From assembly GCA_003154055.1 (NCBI GenBank), contig PMCH01000174.1:1-15674 (forward strand): a stretch of 15,674 nucleotides of DNA, written 5' to 3'. Shown piece by piece: positions 1 to 6,828 of this stretch. The notes beneath the pieces were generated by a model that saw only the letters and a program-made list of their open reading frames with translations, was not told the DNA's origin and made no database searches. The stretch comes from Acidobacteriaceae bacterium. GTDB lineage: Bacteria; Acidobacteriota; Terriglobia; Terriglobales; Acidobacteriaceae. The translations under genes and the position numbers were made by a program. Numbering within the stretch: the stretch's first letter is position 1; every line of letters starts with the position of its first letter.

Positions 1-569
1 GGCTCTTCGCCCGGCTTCCACTCGGCGATACGAATCTTTCCGTTGAGCATGCCGGTATCGACACCGACGTAGGGGATGGGTTCGGTCAGGCAGAACGCAC
101 CTCGCCAGGGCTTGCGGTCCTCGCCCGGCTGGGGCGGAGCGGCCAGGTGCATGTACTTGCTCTGCTGCTCCGGCGTACCGCGCTCGTGGATTGGGGCCAG
201 GGCCAGGCAACCGGCTAAGCTGGCGGTGGCGGCGCCACCATCCACCCAGGCGAGTTCGAAAGCCGCGAGTGCCAGCGCGAGATTCTTGGGACCAGCAATG
301 AAGCCGCCCTGTTCGGGCTCCATAAACACCGCGGTGATGCCGGATTTATCAAAAGCCTCAAGCAACTCGGCCTTGGCGGGCGTCCACTCGTGCGAGTTGC
401 GACCGCCGCTTGCCACCAGGCGGGCCACCGGACCACGGGCCACGGATCGCGCGGACTGCACCAGCATTTGCAGGTCGTAGCGATCGGCAAATCGCCATTG
501 AATTTGTCGGACAGCATCCGAGGGAAGGGTCCGCAGGATCTCCGGCTTGACGGGCGTTGCAGTAGCCAT
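1..569 (-). CDS. Acyl-CoA dehydrogenase family protein, N-terminal part (cut by window edge)
   Basis: The reading frame gives 189 codons from ATG at 569 and continues past position 1, so the C-terminal part is missing. What is visible resembles the N-terminal helical domain and start of the middle beta domain of FAD-dependent acyl-CoA dehydrogenases: a Glu-Gln-Gly-Gly segment (residues 86-89), a helical Ala/Gly-rich stretch, GTPEQQSKY (131-139), and the FAD/substrate-contacting CLTEP motif (160-164) followed by VGVDTG. In the family these enzymes oxidise acyl-CoA to enoyl-CoA in the cytoplasm; the substrate here is unknown. The start is supported by AAAGGAG at 577-583, seven bases before the ATG. 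It lies 180 bases downstream of the amidohydrolase gene, has no copy of the sugar-locus operator, and has its own candidate control region, so I treat it as a separate unit. Family call is fairly secure. Confidence 0.8.
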   Translation of the reverse strand, partial: MATATPVKPEILRTLPSDAVRQIQWRFADRYDLQMLVQSARSVARGPVARLVASGGRNSHEWTPAKAELLEAFDKSGITAVFMEPEQGGFIAGPKNLALALAAFELAWVDGGAATASLAGCLALAPIHERGTPEQQSKYMHLAAPPQPGEDRKPWRGAFCLTEPIPYVGVDTGMLNGKIRIAEWKPGEE

Positions 570-625
570 GGGCTTGCTCCTTTACGGAGGGTTCGCTTCG
601 ATTCTGCCGTCGCATGAACCGGGGG

Positions 626-660
626 TCTGTGATCCAGGTCATAAGAGCCTGTGACCCAGG
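626..660 (-). promoter_or_regulatory. Imperfect direct repeat, candidate operator before the acyl-CoA dehydrogenase gene
   Basis: Two 13-base copies, TCTGTGATCCAGG (626-638) and CCTGTGACCCAGG (648-660), match at 11 of 13 bases and start 22 bases apart, about two helical turns. The second copy has perfect CCTG/CAGG arms. They lie 57 to 91 bases upstream of the dehydrogenase start on the minus strand. The repeat is seen directly; its role as a regulator site is inferred, and no matching regulator is in the window. Confidence 0.4.
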
Positions 661-749
661 CACAATGGCATGGGAGGGATTTAGATAGCGCGGCTGAAAA
701 TTGGGATTGAAGAGGAACTACGCCCCGCAAACCCCTGACCCGACTGCCC

Positions 750-1862
750 TCAATGCAAGCCAGGAACCCAGTGAAGAGCGTTCGTCCGGAAGATCTTTTG
801 CAGCACAGGCTCGGGCAATTTCAAGCCGTGGATTTTCCTGCCGTTTTGCTCAAAGCTTTCGCTGGTTGCGAAGAAGCGCCAATCACGACCATAGGTTGAC
901 CGCCAATCGTTCAGTGCCTCTTGCACATTAGCGTCTACGATCAGATCTAGGTCGGTGCCGTACAGGACCCGGTCCTGATACTTGATGAGGAAAGCCCGAA
1001 CCTTCTCGGGCGGCGCCGCCATCAGGTATTCCATGCGCGCGGCCGTATCCACCGCGAAGTTTGGATATTGATCCAAATGCTCGGCGATAGCGTCCAGATT
1101 CTTCTCCATGCTCCCCAGGTGAACGCCTACCACGCGAAGTTTGGGATGAGCGGCGAGCACGTGGTCGCGCGCGTCGAGGATCGTCTTTTTCGAGGGAAAG
1201 TCAGGCCTGTTGTAGAGGAACCACTGCGGATTCTCCTGATAGTAGGACCATGACGGATCGGAAGGATCGGGCGGTCCCCACGCGACGTCCGGTTCCGCGA
1301 GGTGCGCCATCAAGGTCTTGCCGTGCTTGGCAATGTCTTCATAAATCGGCGCAAATTTCGGATCGTCGGGCATGATGAACTTGCCCTTGCCATCTTTGAT
1401 TTCCATGCCAACGTTTTTCCAGATTTTTACCGCGATGGCGCCGTGCGCGAAATCGTCGTCCAGTTGGCGAATGCGATCCGCGGTGAAAGACGGCTCGTTG
1501 AACTTGTACGCGTCGAAGGTGGTACACAACGCGACATGGCCGCGGCTGGAGCGCGCCAGTTCGCGCGCGTCGGAAACCTGCGGTGCCAACTGCTTGCGAT
1601 AGGAAAGCGTGTCATCCATTACGAGAATATTGAGCAGCGTGAGATTGAGCTTCTCCAGCAAGCTCTGGAACGCCGGATCGGTCTTGAACACGTGCACGTG
1701 GACGTCGATCGGGTGGAGTGCCGCAAACGCTTTTAACGCTTGCCCGGGGCTGGTCTGCGCCGCTTCGCCGGGAGCAGCGAGTAGACGCGGGGAATGTTCC
1801 CCTGCAACGAGCATGACGGCAAGTGCAAGCAGGCAAGAAGTCAGGACGCGATTGAATCTCAT
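750..1862 (-). CDS. Exported amidohydrolase-2 family metal-dependent hydrolase
   Basis: This 370-residue protein has a Sec-type signal (residues 1 to about 30: basic start, hydrophobic core, LLAA), so it probably acts in the periplasm. The mature part is a TIM-barrel of the Amidohydro_2 (COG2159) type: metal-site HVHV (His55, His57) near the first strand, Lys146 in AVKIWKN, His187 in LMAHLAEP, His248 in GVHLGS and Asp304 in YGTDLD. Relatives include decarboxylases such as ACMSD and gamma-resorcylate decarboxylase, while the more distant COG3618 group includes sugar lactonases; the sequence does not say which reaction applies. AAGGAG seven bases before the ATG supports the start. It is the last gene of the aldolase-kinase-isomerase operon, 16 bases after the isomerase stop. 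An exported enzyme at the end of an otherwise cytoplasmic operon is odd. A lactonase or hydrolase acting on the imported sugar is only a guess. Confidence 0.85.
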   Translation of the reverse strand: MRFNRVLTSCLLALAVMLVAGEHSPRLLAAPGEAAQTSPGQALKAFAALHPIDVHVHVFKTDPAFQSLLEKLNLTLLNILVMDDTLSYRKQLAPQVSDARELARSSRGHVALCTTFDAYKFNEPSFTADRIRQLDDDFAHGAIAVKIWKNVGMEIKDGKGKFIMPDDPKFAPIYEDIAKHGKTLMAHLAEPDVAWGPPDPSDPSWSYYQENPQWFLYNRPDFPSKKTILDARDHVLAAHPKLRVVGVHLGSMEKNLDAIAEHLDQYPNFAVDTAARMEYLMAAPPEKVRAFLIKYQDRVLYGTDLDLIVDANVQEALNDWRSTYGRDWRFFATSESFEQNGRKIHGLKLPEPVLQKIFRTNALHWVPGLH

Positions 1863-1878
1863 TGAAGTACTCCTTCCG

Positions 1879-3261
1879 TCACAGCTGAATGGCTTTGATC
1901 CCGGTCAATTCACAGAAATCGACCAACGCCGGATAGAGGTGGGCCCCGTAGCCCAGGCAGGCGTATTCGTTGGTCCAGTTCTGCAGCAATTGTTCCATGT
2001 CACAGTGGGCGGTGACGAAACCGTGAGGCCAAAAAGGTATGCCACACTCCTTCAGCCGGGCCTCGATTTGCGCGGCGGGCGGCTCAAAGACGGTGGCGCG
2101 GGTAATCGCCATCTGGAATTCGCCTTTGACGCGACCCAGGCGAGCCAGCACTCCGTCGCCCACTTTGCAGATCAGCTTGACGGAGAGGCCGCCCGCCTCG
2201 CCTTCCGTCGGAATGCCATGTTCGGCGAAACCTGCCGGCCCCAGCTTGCACGCCAAAGAGGGCGGGCAAGCACCGTCACCGATGATCTTGATTTCTTTTT
2301 TCTGCACATCAACGTGCTGAAGATCTCCATAGTAAACGGGTTCCTTGCTCAACTTGGTAAGCAGAAGAACGGTGAGGGCGGTGTTGAAGTCTCCCAGCGT
2401 CGACGTTCCGTGGCCGTCTTCCAGCATCATGCTCTGCGCAAAGCAAGTTGCGGAGTAGTGGTCCCCCAAACCCGGGAAAGACTGCACGGTATAGAAATCA
2501 AACTTCTCCCGTTCCACAACTTCCTTCAGCGCCAGGTACAGGCGGATGGAACGCTCGTTGACGACGGACGCCTCCGGCGCCGCGCCAAACAACTTTGCCA
2601 GACGGGGACTGAGCGCATCGATTTTTTGCTTCGAGATGGATTCGGCGGTACGGATCAATTCGGTGGTGTCGCGCGAGTCGATGTCAATACCGAACATGCG
2701 CATCCACTGCGAAGGGTCGGCCACGCCGCAGGTTTGACCCATGCCTCGGCCGCCAAAGGTCCCGATGGTGGAAAGATTCAGCCCATTCTTCAAGCAGGCG
2801 GCTCGCGCGTACGCCGCGATCTTCTCCACCGTGGCTGCATCCTCGGCGGGGCCGTACACGAATTTGTGGGCAAGGCCGATTTCCAGAAGTCCACCGTGCA
2901 TCACCAGACCTCCTACGGGGCGCCAACCCTGCGATCCGGGATGAGTCCACAGCACCACGCCCTTCCCCGTGGCTGCGAATTCGCGCACCGCGCCCACCAG
3001 GTGGGCGGACCAAACCCAGGTGCCGGAAAACAAAACCACGGCGTCGATCTTGGGATCGTCCTTCATGCGCCGCAACGCCGTGATGGCTTCCTCTTTGGTC
3101 GCGACCACAACTTCGTGCCGGACCAGCTTGATCCCGGCTGCGGCGAGCGCCTTCTCGGATCTCGCGACGACTGCTGCATCAATGAATGGCTGGCCCATGG
3201 GATCCTTCAGGCCATCTTTGTGTACGCCGTAAACAATAAAGCCGACTGTGGGTTCGATCAC
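1879..3261 (-). CDS. L-fucose/L-arabinose isomerase-like protein with altered active site
   Basis: The 460-residue protein resembles the FucI-like sugar isomerase superfamily, which converts aldoses to ketoses with a divalent metal. Recognisable pieces are GFIVYG at the start, a Rossmann-like N-terminal half, GGRGMGQTCGVADPSQW (residues 170-186), TLGDFNTALT (288-297), YYGDLQHVD (310-318) and AHCDMEQ (418-424). Asp313 and His419 fit the metal ligands FucI Asp361 and His528. The position matching FucI Glu337, 24 residues before the Asp, is Leu289, so a residue used for proton transfer and metal binding appears lost. The GTG start at 3261 is chosen because TAAGGAG, made from the stop codon of the preceding kinase, sits six bases upstream; a longer frame from 3321 would overlap the kinase and adds no conserved sequence. 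The operon neighbours suggest a ketose-forming step, but ordinary isomerase activity is not assured. Confidence 0.82.
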   Translation of the reverse strand: MIEPTVGFIVYGVHKDGLKDPMGQPFIDAAVVARSEKALAAAGIKLVRHEVVVATKEEAITALRRMKDDPKIDAVVLFSGTWVWSAHLVGAVREFAATGKGVVLWTHPGSQGWRPVGGLVMHGGLLEIGLAHKFVYGPAEDAATVEKIAAYARAACLKNGLNLSTIGTFGGRGMGQTCGVADPSQWMRMFGIDIDSRDTTELIRTAESISKQKIDALSPRLAKLFGAAPEASVVNERSIRLYLALKEVVEREKFDFYTVQSFPGLGDHYSATCFAQSMMLEDGHGTSTLGDFNTALTVLLLTKLSKEPVYYGDLQHVDVQKKEIKIIGDGACPPSLACKLGPAGFAEHGIPTEGEAGGLSVKLICKVGDGVLARLGRVKGEFQMAITRATVFEPPAAQIEARLKECGIPFWPHGFVTAHCDMEQLLQNWTNEYACLGYGAHLYPALVDFCELTGIKAIQL

Positions 3262-3271
3262 GTTGCTCTCC

Positions 3272-4789
3272 TTAGGAAACTGGCGTGGGATAAGAAGCTC
3301 GAACGCCAGCCATGCTGGCACAGAGCAGCCGGTACTGTTGCAACTGTGCGCGGTAAGACTTTGCGACTTCAGGGTTGGGCTCCACCGTGCCCTTGACGGT
3401 TACGAGTTGAGCGATTGCTTCAGGAAAACTTCGATACCTGCCGGAGCCTACGCCCGCTAGAATCGCGGTCCCCAGGCACACTGCCTCTGGACAATGCATC
3501 TGGTGCAAGCGACACGCCGTAAGGGCTGCGCGCAATTCCAGGCCCAGGGGCGAACCGCATCCTCCGCCGGTCACGTAGATGTCGTCGAAAGAACCGGTTG
3601 CCCGTTGCAGCAACTCGGCCATGTTCGCCATCTCGAACGCGATTCCTTCCAGAATGCCCTTGTAGATGTGGGACGCGTTGCTGGTTGGACGAAGCCCGGC
3701 AATGACTCCGGTTGCGCTGGGATCAAAGTCCGGGTTGCACGTGCCCAGCAGGTTGGGCGCGATGCACAGACCGGTTGGCGACAATGGCGCTCCCGCTTCC
3801 AGAGATTGACAGAGTCTGTTGATGGCGTCTGGACTGCCGAGCTCCCGATCCGAACGAATCAAATGAAGGAACCAGTCCACCATAATGCCCGAGGGGAAGT
3901 ACGCAATCGTAACGTAACGCTCGGGGACAACATGGCAATAGGAATTCAGATTGGCGGCGTAGGCCTCGTCCGTGACGGACGGAGCCGCAGACGCCGCCAG
4001 CAGGCATTCGTAAGTACCAAGTGAAGCCGAAACTCGTCCTGGTTCCACCACGCCGAGCCCCAAGGCAGCGCAAGGTTGATCGTGGCCGCCCACCGCGACC
4101 TGCACTCCCGCTCGCAACCCCAGTTCCGATGCAGCTTTTGCGGACAGTTGCCCGGCCACGGTTCCAGCAGGAACAGGCGTAGCAAAGCGCTCCGGACTCA
4201 AGTCGCAGCTCTCGAGAATCTCCGGTGACCAGGCGAGCGTGCGGATGTCAAATGCGAGGAATCGCGAAGCCAAAGAATAATCAACGTAGGCGGGAAGCCC
4301 GAGCCGGGTCAGCAGATAATCCGTTACGCCCAGAAAACGCGTGGCGGCAGCAAACACATCCGGCTGGTGGTCCCGCAGCCACAAGATTTTCGGGATCGGA
4401 TACATCGGGTGTACGGCCAGGCCGGTGATCTCGAAAATGCGCCTGCGTCCCATGTGGTCGGCCATCCATTGCGCCTGGATTACAGCGCGATTGTCCATGT
4501 TCAGAATGGCGGGCGAAACGGGCTGATTGTGGGTGTCGACGGGAACGAAGGTCTCACCGTGGGAGCTCAAGGTCATCGCTTCCACTGGATCCTGATTGAC
4601 GTCGCTGGCGACGCTGCGAGTCATCGCGCACAGCGCGTCCCAGAATCGTTGGACCGGGACTTCGACATGCGAGGGATTCGGACTATCAGGCCGGTAGGAA
4701 ACTGCGCATTCGGCGAGGATGTTGCCTGCCAGAGCAAAGGCCACGGCCTTGCAGCTACTCGAGCCGATGTCAACAGCCAGCAAGCTCAC
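3272..4789 (-). CDS. FGGY-family carbohydrate kinase
   Basis: At 505 residues this has the normal length and two-domain layout of FGGY sugar kinases, which phosphorylate ketoses, pentitols or glycerol with ATP in the cytoplasm. The N-terminal phosphate loop is AVDIGSSSCKAV (residues 5-16). The catalytic base is Asp237 in GGHDQPCAALG. The ATP-binding glycine-rich motif is VTGGGCGSPLG (406-416). Start is GTG at 4789, three bases after the aldolase stop (TGA at 4795-4793), with an AGGAAGG stretch just upstream inside the end of the aldolase gene; this suggests translational coupling. Between an aldolase and a fucose-isomerase-like protein it most simply acts as the ketose kinase, comparable to FucK or RhaB. 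The substrate cannot be read from sequence; LsrK-type activity on autoinducer-2 is a less likely alternative, since no Lsr transporter genes are nearby. Confidence 0.9.
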   Translation of the reverse strand: MSLLAVDIGSSSCKAVAFALAGNILAECAVSYRPDSPNPSHVEVPVQRFWDALCAMTRSVASDVNQDPVEAMTLSSHGETFVPVDTHNQPVSPAILNMDNRAVIQAQWMADHMGRRRIFEITGLAVHPMYPIPKILWLRDHQPDVFAAATRFLGVTDYLLTRLGLPAYVDYSLASRFLAFDIRTLAWSPEILESCDLSPERFATPVPAGTVAGQLSAKAASELGLRAGVQVAVGGHDQPCAALGLGVVEPGRVSASLGTYECLLAASAAPSVTDEAYAANLNSYCHVVPERYVTIAYFPSGIMVDWFLHLIRSDRELGSPDAINRLCQSLEAGAPLSPTGLCIAPNLLGTCNPDFDPSATGVIAGLRPTSNASHIYKGILEGIAFEMANMAELLQRATGSFDDIYVTGGGCGSPLGLELRAALTACRLHQMHCPEAVCLGTAILAGVGSGRYRSFPEAIAQLVTVKGTVEPNPEVAKSYRAQLQQYRLLCASMAGVRASYPTPVS

Positions 4790-4792
4790 AGC

Positions 4793-5599
4793 TCACACCT
4801 TCCTGCCCGGGCGGCTGAGTTCCGCATGGATACGCTGCAGAAGTCCGGGAATATTCTTTGCCTGAAATACGTTTCTCCCAAAGAAAACACCGGCAGCCCC
4901 GGATTGCACGACTCCGCGCACAACCTTGAGCACGTCCTGGTCGGACCCGGAGCGGCTTCCACCCAAGACCAGGATCGGTATCGGGCAGGCGTCGACCACC
5001 GTCCGCATGGACTTTGGGTCGCCGGAATACTCTGTCTTGATGAGGTCGGCGCCCAGTTCGGCGGCGATTCGCGTGTGCAGCATCAACCACTCGGGATCGC
5101 GAGGGTTTTCGACATTCGGACCGCGCGTCACCGACTCGACGATCAGTGGCATGCCCAACCGCTCACACTCCCGGGAAACGCGGGCGGTGCGCTGGATCTC
5201 GCTCTTCTCGAACTCGGCGTCACCGCTGCCAATCACCAGGAACGTGATGACGGCATCGGCGCCTGCTCGCATTGCGTCTTCCGGATGCGCCACCAGGCAA
5301 CTGCGAAACGCACTGGCGGAAGACAGGCTGGCGGTTCCCAGTGCGGTCGTCCAGTCAAGACGCGCAATGATGCCGGGAAGGTTCTCCCGGCTTGCGGCTG
5401 CCGCGACATGCCGCATCATGCCGAGATTGAGGAGGAGGGCGTCGGCGCCGCCTTCCACAAACCTGGCAATCTGCCTGGCAGGAAAACCCGTTCCTGGAAT
5501 CGGCCCCACGAACATGGGGTGGTCAAAGGCAACCACGAGGCTGCCTCGATGGGAGCGGAGGATACGGCGCACACGAATCTGTTTCCCGGTATGTTCCAA
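4793..5599 (-). CDS. Class I aldolase, DhnA/FbaB/LsrF family
   Basis: This encodes 268 residues, the usual size for the DeoC/FbaB/LsrF-type TIM-barrel aldolases that form a Schiff base with a sugar phosphate. The start region GKQIRVRRIL and AFDHP (24-28) match the family's typical N-terminus. The Schiff-base lysine is Lys188 in DLIKTEYSGD. The phosphate site is GGSR (213-216) and the last strand is GVFFGRNVFQ (237-246). The only start near the family N-terminus is TTG at 5599, preceded by TGAGGG six to eleven bases upstream; frames reaching further upstream would run through the promoter and operator. It is the first gene of the minus-strand operon and would cleave the phosphorylated ketose made by the kinase, or the bisphosphate made by the PfkB protein. 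The exact substrate is unknown; LsrF-like or LacD-like roles are possible. Confidence 0.87.
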   Translation of the reverse strand: MEHTGKQIRVRRILRSHRGSLVVAFDHPMFVGPIPGTGFPARQIARFVEGGADALLLNLGMMRHVAAAASRENLPGIIARLDWTTALGTASLSSASAFRSCLVAHPEDAMRAGADAVITFLVIGSGDAEFEKSEIQRTARVSRECERLGMPLIVESVTRGPNVENPRDPEWLMLHTRIAAELGADLIKTEYSGDPKSMRTVVDACPIPILVLGGSRSGSDQDVLKVVRGVVQSGAAGVFFGRNVFQAKNIPGLLQRIHAELSRPGRKV

Positions 5600-5611
5600 G
5601 CGATCCCTCAA

Positions 5612-5625
5612 GTGAAACGATACAC
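5612..5625. promoter_or_regulatory. LacI-type operator between the aldolase operon and the regulator gene
   Basis: GTGAAACGATACAC is an imperfect palindrome around a central CG, typical of LacI-family operators. It shares 13 of 14 bases with the site at 8879 and 12 of 14 with the site at 6779. It lies just downstream of the predicted aldolase-operon start of transcription, a normal place for repression, and about 90 bases before the regulator start codon. Confidence 0.8.
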
Positions 5626-5635
5626 TACGGTCAAA

Positions 5636-5664
5636 AATGTAGATGCGGCGGGACGGATTGTCAA
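5636..5664 (-). promoter_or_regulatory. Predicted sigma-70-type promoter of the aldolase operon
   Basis: On the minus strand a perfect -35 box TTGACA (5664-5659) is followed after exactly 17 bases by TACATT (5641-5636) as -10 box. Transcription would begin near 5630, immediately before the operator at 5612-5625, so a bound repressor would block initiation or escape. Confidence 0.7.
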
Positions 5665-5665
5665 C

Positions 5666-5671
5666 TATACT
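5666..5671 (+). promoter_or_regulatory. Candidate -10 box of the regulator gene
   Basis: TATACT matches the -10 consensus at five of six bases and lies 42 bases upstream of the regulator ATG. No good -35 box is visible at the expected distance, so the promoter may be weak or activator dependent. It sits directly beside the -35 box of the opposing aldolase promoter, so the two polymerase footprints would overlap. Confidence 0.4.
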
Positions 5672-5713
5672 CTTCGGGGAATATCGAGAAACCCGATCGA
5701 ATACGAGGGAGCG

Positions 5714-6757
5714 ATGGTGACCATCCGCGACGTTGCCGGAGAGAGTGGCTTTTCGGTGACTACCGTGTCCATGGTGCTGAACGATGGAACCGCGGCGAAT
5801 CGCATTTCCACCCGCACGCGCGCGCACGTCTGGAAGGTGGCGCGGCGCCTCGGTTATCGGCCTAACCTTTTCGCGCGTTCCTTGCGCAGCCGGCGCAGCC
5901 ACACTTTGGGGGTAGTTGTTTTCGATCTGACCGATCCCTATTGCACACAAATCCTGCGTGGCATCCAGAATCACTCACGGTCCTCCGGACTTTTTCCGCT
6001 GGTGACCGACCTTCAGGACGATCGTTCCCAGTTCCAGCCCTGCCTGGACATGCTGCTCGGGCGGCGCGTGGAAGGCATTATTACCATCGCGAATCCTCTG
6101 TACCTCGACAGCAAGCTGCTCTCGGAATTCTCCGAGCGGCAAGTGCCAGCCGTAATGATCGGCCGGCAGCTCTCCGGTGTGCAGGTAAGCTCGGTGGTGG
6201 CCGATAACGCGGAGGGTACCCGCCAGGCGTTGAAGCATCTGTTTGATCTCGGTCACAGCAAGATCGCGTTTATTCGAGGTCCAAAGATATTGGTGGACAG
6301 CATCCAGCGCTGGCGTGGGCTTGAGAGCTTCGCGAAGGAGGCGGGACTGAAGCTGGATGACAAGCTGATCGTGGATATCAAAGGGCGGAACTCAACATTC
6401 GCCGAGGGGTACCAACTCACGGAAGAATTATTGAAGCGCCGCCCTGGCTTTACGGCGCTCGTTGCATTTGACGACCTCACGGCATGCGCGGCGGTTCGCG
6501 CGCTGACGAGCGCCGGCCTTCGGGTTCCCAGGGATTGCTCGGTGGTCGGCTTTGATGACATTCCCAGCGCGGCGTTCTATAACCCGCCGCTGACTACCGT
6601 GCAACAGCAGCTCGAAATGCAGGGATCGCTGGGAGCTGAAATTATCGAGGAACTCATTCGGGCAACCGTTGAGAAGCGAGCAATCCAGCCGAAGCATCGC
6701 AAGGTCATCCCGAGGTTGATTGTGCGCGAGTCCACGTCACCGGTACCGCAGTCTTGA
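5714..6757 (+). CDS. LacI-family transcriptional regulator
   Basis: The 347-residue protein has the full LacI/GalR layout: an N-terminal helix-turn-helix (residues 2-24, TIRDVAGESGFSVTTVS), a hinge region with NLFARSLRSRRS (51-62), and a periplasmic-binding-protein-like effector and dimer domain (about 65-340) including VEGIITI, GRQLSG, DNAEGTRQA, HLFDLGHSKIAFIRG, VAFDDLTA and SVVGFDDIPSA. The ATG at 5714 is chosen because the helix-turn-helix starts at once and GAGGGAG lies just before it; the open frame extends far upstream but only as antisense to the aldolase gene. It is divergent from the aldolase operon with a shared control region. It very likely binds the three GTGAAACG(T/A)TACA sites found in this window and controls its own locus. 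The effector would be the sugar or a phosphate intermediate, not identifiable here. Confidence 0.95.
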   Translation: MVTIRDVAGESGFSVTTVSMVLNDGTAANRISTRTRAHVWKVARRLGYRPNLFARSLRSRRSHTLGVVVFDLTDPYCTQILRGIQNHSRSSGLFPLVTDLQDDRSQFQPCLDMLLGRRVEGIITIANPLYLDSKLLSEFSERQVPAVMIGRQLSGVQVSSVVADNAEGTRQALKHLFDLGHSKIAFIRGPKILVDSIQRWRGLESFAKEAGLKLDDKLIVDIKGRNSTFAEGYQLTEELLKRRPGFTALVAFDDLTACAAVRALTSAGLRVPRDCSVVGFDDIPSAAFYNPPLTTVQQQLEMQGSLGAEIIEELIRATVEKRAIQPKHRKVIPRLIVRESTSPVPQS

Positions 6758-6778
6758 CCGGCGCAGTAGCATAATCGG

Positions 6779-6792
6779 GTGAAACGTTACAT
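6779..6792. promoter_or_regulatory. LacI-type operator before the NagB-like gene
   Basis: GTGAAACGTTACAT differs at one base from the site at 8879. It lies 36 bases before the NagB-like start codon and 21 bases after the regulator stop. A -10-like CATAAT (6770-6775) lies just upstream, without a convincing -35 box, so a bound repressor would sit at the transcription start. Confidence 0.75.
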
Positions 6793-6828
6793 CCGAATCA
6801 AACGTTGCGCGACATTAGGAAAACTTCC

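Noticed and set aside
3262..3321. ATG at 3321 as the isomerase start
   Set aside because: It would add 20 residues overlapping the kinase end; GTG at 3261 has an ideal TAAGGAG ribosome site and begins at the conserved N-terminal strand.
1609..3396. Long plus-strand open frame (595 codons) opposite the isomerase gene
   Set aside because: The minus-strand frame encodes a recognisable isomerase-like protein with a ribosome site; the plus-strand translation has no family motifs and is a by-product of GC-rich codon use.
3908..3925. GTAACGTAACG sequence resembling operator half-sites
   Set aside because: It lies inside the kinase coding region and lacks the palindromic GTGAAACG-TTACAC form.
4367..5713. 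Upstream extension of the regulator open frame
   Set aside because: It is antisense to the kinase and aldolase genes and crosses the promoter-operator region; the helix-turn-helix starts right at ATG 5714, as in all LacI-family proteins.
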